The translations under genes were made by a program, and so were the position numbers. From Chloroflexota bacterium (GTDB lineage Bacteria; Chloroflexota; Anaerolineae; Anaerolineales; Villigracilaceae), in NCBI GenBank assembly GCA_016219545.1, contig JACRMH010000056.1:1-64000 (forward strand): 64,000 nt of DNA. Direction: 5' to 3'. The notes beneath the pieces were generated by a model, which was not told where the DNA came from, made no database searches, and saw only the letters and a program-made list of their open reading frames with translations. Positions 8,323 to 16,305 of this stretch are shown piece after piece. Every line of letters begins with the position of its first letter. Position 1 is the stretch's first letter.

Positions 8323-9575
8323 AACATCTTCCTCAGCACCGGGTGGACGTCACACCAATTTTCATCGTCGCGATATTCGAGCAAGGCCAGCAATTGCAGG
8401 AGCGGCCTCATGCGGTCGCTGTATTCAAGCCTTTTGCTGACCTGTACGCTTTTTAAAAGTTTCAAGTCGTCCTTATCGAGGATGCGCCGATATTCGTTGC
8501 GGATCTCGGCCGCAGACCATTCAATATCGTCAATTTCAATTTGAGCCGCCTTGCGCCGTCTTGCACGGCCGATGGCCGTGCGGATGATGCGCGCCATTTC
8601 GCGGAAGACTCCGCCGCTATAGGTGATGGCCTGTTCCAGCGCAGCGGGATGGATCAATTTTGAGTCCATGCGGACGGTGACAAAATTTTCCAGTGTGCGG
8701 TAGCCTTCCTGCAAACGATTCACCGCATCGGTGGAAGTCCGTAAATTGATATTGGGCAGGAAGAGGGCCTGATCACGAATGGCGTCAAATTCCTTGCTGT
8801 AAAAAAGCGCACTTGAAACGGTATAAACGATGGCGCACTTGGGCTGCATCATGATCTCGCGATGGTCGTGGAAGATGGTGCGCGCGCGGTCCAGGTCAGG
8901 CTTGTCCATGTCGTCTATCAGGATCAATGGGATGCGTCGTTCCTGGTTGTAGATGGCAGTGGCGATATGGTTGATGAGCCCGATCAGCCCGGTGATGTCG
9001 GTCTCGACGATCTGTCTTAACTCGATGCGGGTGGCCGGTTCGAGTTTCATTTTCATCCCCGCATTGACGAAGAAAGCATTGATGGATGCGCCTACTTCAT
9101 ACTCTGAAATGTTCCCTTCCATGATCGTGGAAACGTGCTTTTCCACTTTGCCTTTCCAGCCATTTAATTCATTGAGAAGATGCTCGGGCAATTCCCCGCC
9201 TTTTTTTCGATATTCCCGAAAAAGGCGGCTCCCGATGGCAAGCAAAACATCGCGAAAATCCAGGTCAATAATATCGGTCTCTTCGCGGATGCTGAAGTTG
9301 ATCGGCCAATATTTTTTCTGGATGGCGCTGTTGCTGAGCAGGTGCAATAACTCGGTGGACTTCCCGCATCCGCGATGACCGGAGAAGAAGAATTTGGGAG
9401 GACGGTAAAACGGCGCGAGGAGTGCGTCAATTAATTCGTTGATCGGGTTGCCGGGTCGGTTGACATAGAACGGATTCGATTTCCCGTTGAGACTTGGCTT
9501 GAGAGGCAGGTCCAACTCAAAGTTAAGCCAGGCCCGATCAAAATCCGCTGCTTTTATATAATCAAAATTGCTCAT
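8319..9575 (-). CDS. AAA-type P-loop ATPase, partner of the TPR proteins
   Basis: This is 418 residues with Walker A GHRGCGKST at about 66-74 and Walker B LILIDDMD at about 217-224, followed by a DRARTIFHDHREI segment that could carry a sensor Asn/His. The C-terminal ~80 residues are basic and helical (RARRRKAAQIEIDD), like the lid and winged-helix part of STAND/Orc-type ATPases. It is cytosolic, with no membrane segment. The gene is placed between a response regulator (33 bases upstream) and the TPR protein it overlaps by four bases. Family knowledge suggests an ATP-driven switch that works with TPR partners; the downstream output is not visible here. Confidence 0.8.
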   Translation of the reverse strand: MSNFDYIKAADFDRAWLNFELDLPLKPSLNGKSNPFYVNRPGNPINELIDALLAPFYRPPKFFFSGHRGCGKSTELLHLLSNSAIQKKYWPINFSIREETDIIDLDFRDVLLAIGSRLFREYRKKGGELPEHLLNELNGWKGKVEKHVSTIMEGNISEYEVGASINAFFVNAGMKMKLEPATRIELRQIVETDITGLIGLINHIATAIYNQERRIPLILIDDMDKPDLDRARTIFHDHREIMMQPKCAIVYTVSSALFYSKEFDAIRDQALFLPNINLRTSTDAVNRLQEGYRTLENFVTVRMDSKLIHPAALEQAITYSGGVFREMARIIRTAIGRARRRKAAQIEIDDIEWSAAEIRNEYRRILDKDDLKLLKSVQVSKRLEYSDRMRPLLQLLALLEYRDDENWCDVHPVLRKML

Positions 9576-9608
9576 TGATTCCTCTATTTCAATCTGAGAT
9601 GGATCGGG

Positions 9609-10271
9609 CTAAACCGCAGAGGCGGTCATTCCTTCACGCAAGGCATACAATGCGGCTTGCGTCCGGTTGGTGAGGTGAAGTTTGTTCAGCACACTGCTGA
9701 CATATTTGGCGACAGTCCTTTCATGGACTACCAGCGACATGGCAATTTCCTGATTACTCAACCCACGCGCGATCAGACGCAAGGTATCCACTTCGCGGCG
9801 GGTTAGGTGCTCGCCGATCTGGTTTTCATTCGTGGTCGGGTGATCAAAATCATGAATAACTTTCAGTGCGACAGATGGATGCAGGGATGCCTGTCCCTTT
9901 GATACATCACGTACGGCCTGCAGGAGTTCTGCGCGCGGCGTATCCTTAAGTAGATAGCCCAGCGCACCGGTCCTGATGGCTTGGTGAACATCCTTGCTCT
10001 CTGCGAAACTGGAAAGGACCAGGATGTTAAAGTTGGGCGAAATCTCCTTAAGCTTTGGAATGGTGGTTAGTCCATCCTGGCGCGGCATGGACAGGTCTAG
10101 AAGGATCACGTTGGGCTTGGTTTTACGCGCCAGTTGGACGGCTTCAATGCCATCTCCTGCTTCACCCACAACTTCCATATCGGGCTGGAGTGAAAGGATG
10201 GCAACCATCCCTTCGCGGACTATATGATGATCTTCAACAACAAGGATTCGGATTTTGTTCATTGTGTTCAC
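9609..10271 (-). CDS. NarL/FixJ-type response regulator (unit A)
   Basis: The 220-residue protein has a receiver domain (acidic pair EDHH near 13, phospho-acceptor Asp in ILLDLSMP near 59, Ser/Thr at LVLSSF, Lys at LLKDTP) followed by a LuxR-type helix-turn-helix (LTRREVDTLRLIARG...NQEIA). It is close to the regulator at 10948-11601 along its whole length, for example the same VHERTVAKYVSS and RTQAALYA segments, so the pair is a recent duplication. It is encoded ten bases after the MraZ-like gene and just before the AAA gene. It probably controls the island in response to the histidine kinase at 11608-13755, which is the only kinase here. Confidence 0.92.
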   Translation of the reverse strand: MNTMNKIRILVVEDHHIVREGMVAILSLQPDMEVVGEAGDGIEAVQLARKTKPNVILLDLSMPRQDGLTTIPKLKEISPNFNILVLSSFAESKDVHQAIRTGALGYLLKDTPRAELLQAVRDVSKGQASLHPSVALKVIHDFDHPTTNENQIGEHLTRREVDTLRLIARGLSNQEIAMSLVVHERTVAKYVSSVLNKLHLTNRTQAALYALREGMTASAV

Positions 10272-10280
10272 CTTTTTATT

Positions 10281-10721
10281 TCAACGGGTAGCGATGACGA
10301 AATTGGAAAATCTTTGTGCATTGGCTTGTGCGTCATTTATGTCAGATTGCTGTTGTTCCCAGCGCTCGGGAGACCATATTTCCAAATAATTCCCCTGCCC
10401 GACAAGAACAATTTCATCTTTAAGTCCTGCATAATCCACCAGGTTTGATGGCAGGGATATGGCCCCTTTGTCATGATCTAATTCAGAAAAAACAGCTTTG
10501 CCAAGGAACATGCGTGAGAGCAGGCGCGCCAGTGGGTCAGCGATATTGAGCGATGTGACCCTCTGGTAAATTTCATTAAATGTGTCCTCGGTAAGGATCA
10601 ACAAATTTTGATCAAATCCCTGAGTCAGAAATACTCCGCCTGAAATGAGTTTTTCCCAATTGGCAGGCAGAGAAACGTGATTTGATTCTTTCAACTTGCT
10701 GAAGTGCTGTCCGAGGAACAA
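10281..10721 (-). CDS. MraZ/AbrB-like transcription regulator outside the dcw cluster
   Basis: This is 146 residues with the two tandem MraZ half-domains: an opening FLGQHFSKLKESNHVSLPANW and a second copy around HDKGAISLPSNLVDYAGL, then the typical VGQGNYLEIWSPERWEQ. MraZ binds DNA as a ring of double-psi-barrel-like subunits and normally sits at the head of the division and cell-wall cluster. Here it heads a response-regulator/AAA/TPR unit instead. The start is a TTG with GGGAG about eight bases before it. I did not see evenly spaced TGGG boxes upstream, so autoregulation is not shown. Confidence 0.85.
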   Translation of the reverse strand: MFLGQHFSKLKESNHVSLPANWEKLISGGVFLTQGFDQNLLILTEDTFNEIYQRVTSLNIADPLARLLSRMFLGKAVFSELDHDKGAISLPSNLVDYAGLKDEIVLVGQGNYLEIWSPERWEQQQSDINDAQANAQRFSNFVIATR

Positions 10722-10892
10722 GATGGGTCTCCCAAATATTTCAGATTTATCTGGCTATATCTTATATGAATCCCTTCCTAAAGAATATGCATAAACATTC
10801 GTATCTGGGAATTCTGCCGATTTGTCGCAACTGGGTAAAAATGACCAGGTCAATTGTGCTTAAATTGGTTAAGGTAGAGTGAAGACTGAGAT

Positions 10893-10928
10893 AAAAAAAC
10901 CGCACTGTAAAAGTGCGGTTTTTTTTTA
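10893..10928 (-). terminator. Strong terminator closing the kinase/regulator unit
   Basis: The arms aaaccgcact and agtgcggttt surround a four-base loop, with A and T runs on either side, so it can work on both strands. It is 20 bases after the stop of the response regulator at 10948. The remaining gap 10722-10892 shows no gene and should contain the promoter of the MraZ-like unit, though I could not pick confident hexamers. Confidence 0.9.
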
Positions 10929-10947
10929 TCGAAATTGATAAACTGGG

Positions 10948-11601
10948 TCATTTTTTATTGTCGTCTTTTTTTTCATTGCGCGCATATAATGCCGCCTGGG
11001 TGCGATTGGCAAGATGAAGTTTACTTAGAATACTGCTGACATATTTTGCAACCGTTCTTTCGTGCACAAAAAGGGTCGCACCGATCTCCTGATTGCTATG
11101 ACCTAGTGCCAGCAAATTTAACGTGTCACGTTCGCGGGGCGTTAAGGGATTGGCTGTATACACTTCCTCTGTGGGATGTTCCATTTCGTTGATCACTTTC
11201 ATGGCAATATGCGGTGGAATAGATGCCTTGCCTTTTGCAACATCGTGGATCGCCTCCAATAACTGGTCTTTTGTCATCCCCTTTAGGAGAAATCCCATTG
11301 CCCCGGATTTAATGGATTGGTACACCTCGGGAGTATTATCAAAACTTGTTAGGATGAGAATACGGGAGTCGGGAGATGCATTCTTCAGATTTGGGATAGC
11401 TTTTACTCCATCGTAAGGGTTTGGCATGTGGAGGTCTAGAAGGATAATATCGGGCTTGGTTTGACGGGCAATTTCAACAGCTTCGGTCCCGTCCCTGGCT
11501 TCGCCGACAACCTTCATGTCGGGTTGAAACGAGAGGAGCATCACGAATCCGTCCCGGACCAAACTTTCATTGTCTACCACTAGAATACGAATCGTCTTCA
11601 T
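10948..11601 (-). CDS. NarL/FixJ-type response regulator (unit B)
   Basis: The 217-residue protein has a receiver domain (DNES near 10, Asp in IILLDLHMPNP near 56, LILTSF, LLKGMTK) and a LuxR-type DNA-binding domain (LTPRERDTLNLLALGHSNQEIG). It is the last gene of a minus-strand unit, six bases after the histidine kinase, and is its obvious cognate partner. The C-terminal recognition region VHERTVAKYVSSIL is shared with the regulator at 9609-10271, so both may bind the same sites. Confidence 0.93.
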   Translation of the reverse strand: MKTIRILVVDNESLVRDGFVMLLSFQPDMKVVGEARDGTEAVEIARQTKPDIILLDLHMPNPYDGVKAIPNLKNASPDSRILILTSFDNTPEVYQSIKSGAMGFLLKGMTKDQLLEAIHDVAKGKASIPPHIAMKVINEMEHPTEEVYTANPLTPRERDTLNLLALGHSNQEIGATLFVHERTVAKYVSSILSKLHLANRTQAALYARNEKKDDNKK

Positions 11602-11607
11602 AAATAT

Positions 11608-13755
11608 TTACCTTTTCCTGCCAATGGTCACCATGATCTTTGTTCCCTTATCGGGGGCGGATGTGATTTTGAATTTACCCTTAAGTTGTTTAACGCGTTC
11701 GTGCATATTATTCAATCCATGACCGCCTTTTTCAACTTTATTCATATCAAAGCCGCAACCGTCGTCGGTGATTGAAAGTATAACATTGGTGCGGTTTTGC
11801 TTTAAAGCGATGACCACGTTTTTTGCTTTGGCGTGTCTGAGGATATTGTTCAATGCCTCCTGGGCAATTTGATAAAGCGCGGTTTCCGCAGTTTTTGTTA
11901 ATCTAATATTTTCATCTGCAACAAAATTGTGATTAATGCTAGCACGTCCTTCGACTGCGCTTAGACGATGATGCAGGGCGGATACCAATCCATCTTTTAA
12001 TTCGACGGGCTGCATTTCATGTAGAAAGAGACGCATCTCTTTAACAGCCTGCCGTGCCGTTTCTCCAATGCGCGTCAAAATGTCCAGAGGAGAAATATCT
12101 GCTCCCGCTTCAATTCCGGCCTGGGCGGCCTCCGTCAGGGCGAGTAAACCATATAGTTTTTGACTCACCGAATCATGCAGGTCGCGTTGGAGGCGGGCTC
12201 TTTCTAGGAGTTTGGTCGCGTACTGTCTTCTTTGATCGTTGTCAATCAGGGTTGCAATATGATTTGAGATGGCGGTCAACCGAACGATCTCATCCGGACT
12301 GAAAGGGAGGGATTCGTTTTTCCCCAGGCATAAACAGCCTGATAACTCCTTGGCATGTTCTGTCCTGATAAATAATGGGATGAGCGCTATATACTCAAAA
12401 TCAAAATTAACCTTTTTTAAGCTGACTGGTACATCTGGCGAATCACCAAAATCATCCATGATTTCTGGTTTGTAGTCTTCGTTTTGTGACAGCCAGTTGT
12501 ATAAGGCCGAAGCAACCCTCTTTTTGTTTAACTCTTTGAGTTGAATAGGGGATAATCCGAAGTTGGACTTTAATGTTAGAGTAGGCTGGTTGTCATAATT
12601 TTTTTCTGTTAAAAATATGGCAACGGCCTGCCCGCCGAATGAATAAACGAGTTGATAGCTTGCCAGATCAAGGAATTCCTGTAAATTGGTTGCGCGGCTG
12701 GCATCGTTTGAGATGGCGTTGATGAGGATGTACAACTCGTCCTTGGCCCTTTGCCGTGCATCATCTGCCATCTTGCGGTTTGTAATATCCCGCCAGAGGA
12801 TCAAATGACCAAAGTTCACATTGTTTTGATCTGTCAATTTTGAGATATGAAGATTTAGATAACGTCCATCCTTTTGAGATTTGACGCTTCGCCGAACATC
12901 AATTTCTTTTTTGCCTTTGGTGGAATTTAAGATATTATCCCAGTCCGACAATATTTGATTGATGGATTCGCCGTAGATCTTATTGTATGGCAGCCCGATC
13001 AACTCCTCGGCTGATGTGTTCAAATCGACCACCTTGTTTTCCGGGTTTACAACCATCCAGCCATCGTCCATGCTTTCCACTGCCAGGTTACGAGTAATAG
13101 GGTGCGACTCGATTTCCGTGCCATTGAATATCTCGTATGAAAAACCGGCAACTGCCAGCGAATAGGCTAATACTGAAAGAAAAACATCAGTCTCAAGGGA
13201 GACCCTAAAAGCAATGGATAGCCGACTCAATAGAGGCAGAAAGGCAGCCAGCATAATTATCCCTGTGCGATAAAATTGGATCCGGGGCTTGTGAATAAAA
13301 GTATCCACGAGGAACAAATTGCTGGCAGCGAGGATGATGAAAATATAAAATGCGTTGATCTCTGTCCCGGGCGATTCGCTCCCGCTGAAAAAAATCGTTC
13401 TGAGCGGCTCCACCCAATACAAGACCTGTGTGGTCATTGGTACGAGGATGAAAAAAAATACTGAGATGCGGTTTGCCCAGCGGGTGCGGTTATTTACCCA
13501 GCTAAAGCGGTTGGTGTAGGAAAGGGAAAAATAGAATTGGGATGTTGCGGCAACAGCCATGCAAAAATAATTTATTGAAGTTAAAACCAGGTACTGACGG
13601 TTGAAGAGTACATCGCTGATGCTCCACACTGCGATTGACATTGCCAAGACTGAAAGGCTGATGGTGCTGGGAGTCTTTTTTTTCAGCGGCAACGCCGTAC
13701 CTACGAAAAGGGCAAATCCAGCAATAATAAGTAGACTGATATATTCCAGTTGCAT
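11608..13755 (-). CDS. 7TM-PAS-GAF sensor histidine kinase, NarX/LiaS type
   Basis: This is a 715-residue protein. Residues about 1-215 hold seven hydrophobic segments, like the N-terminal 7TM region of bacterial kinases. A PAS domain follows (about 222-335, with VESMDDGWMVVNPENKVVDLN), then a GAF-like domain (about 345-505). The HisKA_3 dimerisation helix carries the phospho-acceptor His in RDLHDSVSQKLYG. The C-terminal ATPase domain has the N box (QEALNNILRHA), the DDGCGFD box and GGHGLNNM. It autophosphorylates and passes phosphate to LuxR-type regulators, here the gene six bases downstream. The signal is unknown; a ligand could enter through the membrane bundle or the GAF pocket. Confidence 0.92.
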   Translation of the reverse strand: MQLEYISLLIIAGFALFVGTALPLKKKTPSTISLSVLAMSIAVWSISDVLFNRQYLVLTSINYFCMAVAATSQFYFSLSYTNRFSWVNNRTRWANRISVFFFILVPMTTQVLYWVEPLRTIFFSGSESPGTEINAFYIFIILAASNLFLVDTFIHKPRIQFYRTGIIMLAAFLPLLSRLSIAFRVSLETDVFLSVLAYSLAVAGFSYEIFNGTEIESHPITRNLAVESMDDGWMVVNPENKVVDLNTSAEELIGLPYNKIYGESINQILSDWDNILNSTKGKKEIDVRRSVKSQKDGRYLNLHISKLTDQNNVNFGHLILWRDITNRKMADDARQRAKDELYILINAISNDASRATNLQEFLDLASYQLVYSFGGQAVAIFLTEKNYDNQPTLTLKSNFGLSPIQLKELNKKRVASALYNWLSQNEDYKPEIMDDFGDSPDVPVSLKKVNFDFEYIALIPLFIRTEHAKELSGCLCLGKNESLPFSPDEIVRLTAISNHIATLIDNDQRRQYATKLLERARLQRDLHDSVSQKLYGLLALTEAAQAGIEAGADISPLDILTRIGETARQAVKEMRLFLHEMQPVELKDGLVSALHHRLSAVEGRASINHNFVADENIRLTKTAETALYQIAQEALNNILRHAKAKNVVIALKQNRTNVILSITDDGCGFDMNKVEKGGHGLNNMHERVKQLKGKFKITSAPDKGTKIMVTIGRKR

Positions 13756-13860
13756 CTTTTGACTCCGTTTTCGGAAGTTGTTTTGGAATGCGACGATTAT
13801 TTCGCAAACGAGTCTTCCCCTGACTAACTTCGGTTGCGATTCCGAGTTTTCTCTATGTCG

Positions 13861-14373
13861 TTAAGGGGTTGGACCCTTCTTTGGGTTTTCTCTTGAAGCG
13901 AATTCAACAACCCGATGACGAAATGCCCAAAAATCTGGCGCGTGATGTGGCAGATTCCCCGCTTCCAACTCGGTCAGCCAAAAAACCACGCGGACATGTT
14001 GTTCCACGAGGAATTCCCTATGCATGTTCAATGCCCTATATACATCCCCGGCTTTTTGCTTCTCCGCGGTTTCGATTCCCGAGACAAAAAACACAATTCT
14101 GTCACGGTCCGGTGTCCTGCAGAGTACACTGATAATATCCGTGTTCGAGCTGTTAATTTTGATGCGTTTAACCTTTATATTTTTTTTGACAATTTCCCGC
14201 TCAAGTGTTTCCTGGGCCTTGACCTGTCCCAATTTGGATTTATGCACGGTCAATAGGATGCTTGGCCGTTGCCATTGCAAAGCTAGATTAATTTCATCTG
14301 TGAGGATACTGATCCCTTCGCGAAATGACTTGCTGTGAGAGGCTTGCCGGCGAATTGGAGGTTGCTTTACCAT
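13861..14373 (-). CDS. Stand-alone APDFW domain protein
   Basis: The 170-residue protein matches the N-terminal domain of the 861-residue TPR protein from end to end: FREGISILTDEINLALQWQR against FDERFEVLSNELELAIKWDR, RIVFFVSG against QVFFINEK, RVVFWLTELEAGNLPHHAPDFWAFR against RLVIWVSPRTAADMLRSAPDFWEYR. It contains no TPR and no Walker motif. It lies 15 bases after the Mrr-type nuclease gene and about 105 bases before the kinase gene. It may be a regulator or adaptor that mimics the TPR protein's N-terminus. Function unknown. Confidence 0.7.
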   Translation of the reverse strand: MVKQPPIRRQASHSKSFREGISILTDEINLALQWQRPSILLTVHKSKLGQVKAQETLEREIVKKNIKVKRIKINSSNTDIISVLCRTPDRDRIVFFVSGIETAEKQKAGDVYRALNMHREFLVEQHVRVVFWLTELEAGNLPHHAPDFWAFRHRVVEFASRENPKKGPTP

Positions 14374-14388
14374 AACGATCCTGCGTGA

Positions 14389-15240
14389 CTATGGATCCCG
14401 TGAGAGGAAGTGGATGATCTTCAGGGGTAATAACTGGCGTGACTCTTGATTCAATTGATCGTAGTATTTAATCCAAAGATCAAAAAAAGCGCTTGTATCC
14501 AACGCGGTCATTTTTTGGAAACTGCCGGAAGCTAGCTCCTGCATGGCATCATTCGTGAAACCGCCTGTGGAGAGGATCAGTCCAAAATCGTTTGGTCCAA
14601 GAATCGCAGAAAAGCTCCGAATACCTTCGAGAGTCACAGCCTGCCCGCGATGTTTTACCTGTCCAATGATCCTCTGTCCCTTGGCCCCGATCGGGTCTAC
14701 AAAGGCGATTAAGTCAATATGCCCGCGTTCTTTTTCCGGCGGGGCGATCCACGAGGGGTAATAGTCCATTGCGCGCAGAAGTTCAGCCAGCATGGATTGA
14801 AGTTTGGTGTGATGTAATTGATGTAAATGTTTTTCGATCTGATTCCAGGCGGCTTCCTGTGCGAGTTCCAAAACCATGATGCTTTCAGGGACAGCCTGTC
14901 TGCGCTCTTCATATAAGCGTACGGCTTCCTTGTAAAGATCTTCAATATTGATAAACCTTCTGCATGCCTGATAGCCTTCTTCTGTTATATACCAGCGTCC
15001 CTTTTCGGTTTTTATCAACCAGCCTGCATGTGCAAGCGGGATGGTTGCCAGCCTTACTATTCTTTCATAGCGTGGCAGGTTTGTTGTGGAGGAATACTTT
15101 AATTCGTCTTCAGTTAATGGAATGGTTTTGGGGAGGAGTGCGAATACTTCTTTAGCTGTCAATCCGTCTGGTTTGTTCCAGAGGATTTCAAAGACACTGC
15201 GTAATAGTTCCCCCACTCTTTTAATTGTTATGTTTGCCAT
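14389..15240 (-). CDS. Mrr-type restriction endonuclease
   Basis: The 283-residue protein has the two-part Mrr layout. Residues about 1-100 form a winged-helix domain of the Mrr_N kind (ILWNKPDGLTAKEVFALLP). Residues about 145-260 are a PD-(D/E)xK nuclease fold. The catalytic positions are visible as D176 in GHIDLIAF and Q194-V-K196 in GQVKHRG; Gln in place of Glu is normal for the Mrr family. A downstream GLILSTGGFTNDA strand-loop is typical too. Mrr enzymes cut modified DNA. There is no methyltransferase next to it, which fits a type IV enzyme or an effector of the surrounding signalling genes. Confidence 0.88.
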   Translation of the reverse strand: MANITIKRVGELLRSVFEILWNKPDGLTAKEVFALLPKTIPLTEDELKYSSTTNLPRYERIVRLATIPLAHAGWLIKTEKGRWYITEEGYQACRRFINIEDLYKEAVRLYEERRQAVPESIMVLELAQEAAWNQIEKHLHQLHHTKLQSMLAELLRAMDYYPSWIAPPEKERGHIDLIAFVDPIGAKGQRIIGQVKHRGQAVTLEGIRSFSAILGPNDFGLILSTGGFTNDAMQELASGSFQKMTALDTSAFFDLWIKYYDQLNQESRQLLPLKIIHFLSRDP

Positions 15241-15279
15241 TATAGAATCCTAAAAGGTGAGTTGGGGGGACGAAAGAAA

Positions 15280-15816
15280 TTATAAAGTATTGAAGCCTTG
15301 TTGCCTGCGTATCTCGCGGATATAGTACTCGATCCACTCTTTGGAATGTGGGTGGGTTCCCACTGCCAGAAGGTGGGAGTGGGCCCAAAAATCCTGCCCT
15401 AAATTTTCGCGTTGGATATGTCCAAAATTGGAAAAGATCAATTTTGACGTTTCGGTACGGATGATCTGCATAAAAAGATTTGGAGAATCCGAAGAGGATA
15501 CAAACAATCCCCAATGAAGATAACCAGGCATGGCTTCGAGAAATCCCAGTCTCCAGTTGAATGAAAGACAGATCGTGTGCAGCCACTGCGGTAATAAATC
15601 AGCCAGGTCGCCTTTTATTTGGTGTGACGGAAAACGGGGGACTAGAAGACAGGCATAGCTTAACCCATAAGACTCTGTGTGTACTGTTTCGAACACCACG
15701 TTTTGGGGAAAATCCTTTTCTTCATCGGTCTGGAAAAAGGAAATAGAATCTTTTATCTTTGTGTCATGTTGATTTGACACCTTGGAATGCCCGTCTTTTA
15801 CATCAAAGATATTCAT
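15280..15816 (-). CDS. Degenerate IS200/REP-transposase-like domain protein
   Basis: This is a 178-residue protein. The segment AMPGYLHWGL (about 105-114) takes the place of the HUH motif (MPNHVHLL) of Y1 transposases but has only one His. After it, RTETSKLIFSNF and DFWAHSHLLAVGT, then EYYIREIRRQQG, follow the order of the IS200/RAYT fold. From memory, relatives with a DFWAPGYLI block occur in Chloroflexota and cyanobacteria near signalling genes and lack transposase activity. Catalytic loss is my reading. It is the first gene of unit B, 39 bases before the Mrr gene. It may be a nucleic-acid-binding sensor for that nuclease. Confidence 0.55.
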   Translation of the reverse strand: MNIFDVKDGHSKVSNQHDTKIKDSISFFQTDEEKDFPQNVVFETVHTESYGLSYACLLVPRFPSHQIKGDLADLLPQWLHTICLSFNWRLGFLEAMPGYLHWGLFVSSSDSPNLFMQIIRTETSKLIFSNFGHIQRENLGQDFWAHSHLLAVGTHPHSKEWIEYYIREIRRQQGFNTL

Positions 15817-15841
15817 TCTATGTTCAATCCTTCTTTGCTTG

Positions 15842-15878
15842 ATTATACCTAAAATTACTTCCTTGTAATTCTAGAATT
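15842..15878 (-). promoter_or_regulatory. Promoter and palindrome before unit B
   Basis: Read on the minus strand, a perfect -10 TATAAT lies at 15842-15847, about 26 bases before the ATG at 15816. Around the expected -35 there is the perfect 12-base palindrome AATTCTAGAATT (15867-15878), which could be an operator. No clear TTGACA is present, which would fit an activated promoter. Confidence 0.5.
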
Positions 15879-16157
15879 TCCTCCCGCAAGCAGGCGTGAA
15901 ATTCGCATTGGGCGACAAGCTGACGATCATAATTGTGTACTGATAATCGTAGGCTCATAACTTTTGTAACTCGCCTTTCGACGAGAATGGCATTTACCCT
16001 CTCATTATATATCGTATATGTTTTTTCTGCAAAAGGATTATTTTTTACCCTATTGCTCTTTTACCAAGCTAATCTATCATGGGAAGACAGATTCACCATA
16101 CATAAATGACAAGTGTACTGCGCTATGGGTGAGACCCACAGGAAGCCCATGAAGAAA

Positions 16158-16201
16158 AAATGCGAAAATTATTAATAATTCTGTACATTTTTTTCGCATT
16201 T
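16158..16201. promoter_or_regulatory. Inverted repeat in the divergent gap
   Basis: Eleven-base perfect arms (AAATGCGAAAA at 16158-16168 and its complement at 16191-16201) flank a 22-base AT-rich centre. The gap 15817-16305 separates two divergent genes. Apart from this element and the unit B promoter, I see no gene in it. The element lies about 105 bases before the plus-strand ATG at 16306. Confidence 0.4.
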
Positions 16202-16305
16202 ATTTGAAATCATGTGGCAATGTTCTAATTTTCCAACATGATTAAACTTGACCTTATCCAAGTATTTCCATGATTTGAATCAATTCGTGTTGGAAGGATT
16301 TTGTT

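Noticed and set aside
10722..10840. Three TGGG[AT] boxes upstream of the MraZ-like gene
   Set aside because: Their spacing (about 80 and 26 bases) is not the ~10-base spacing that MraZ needs.
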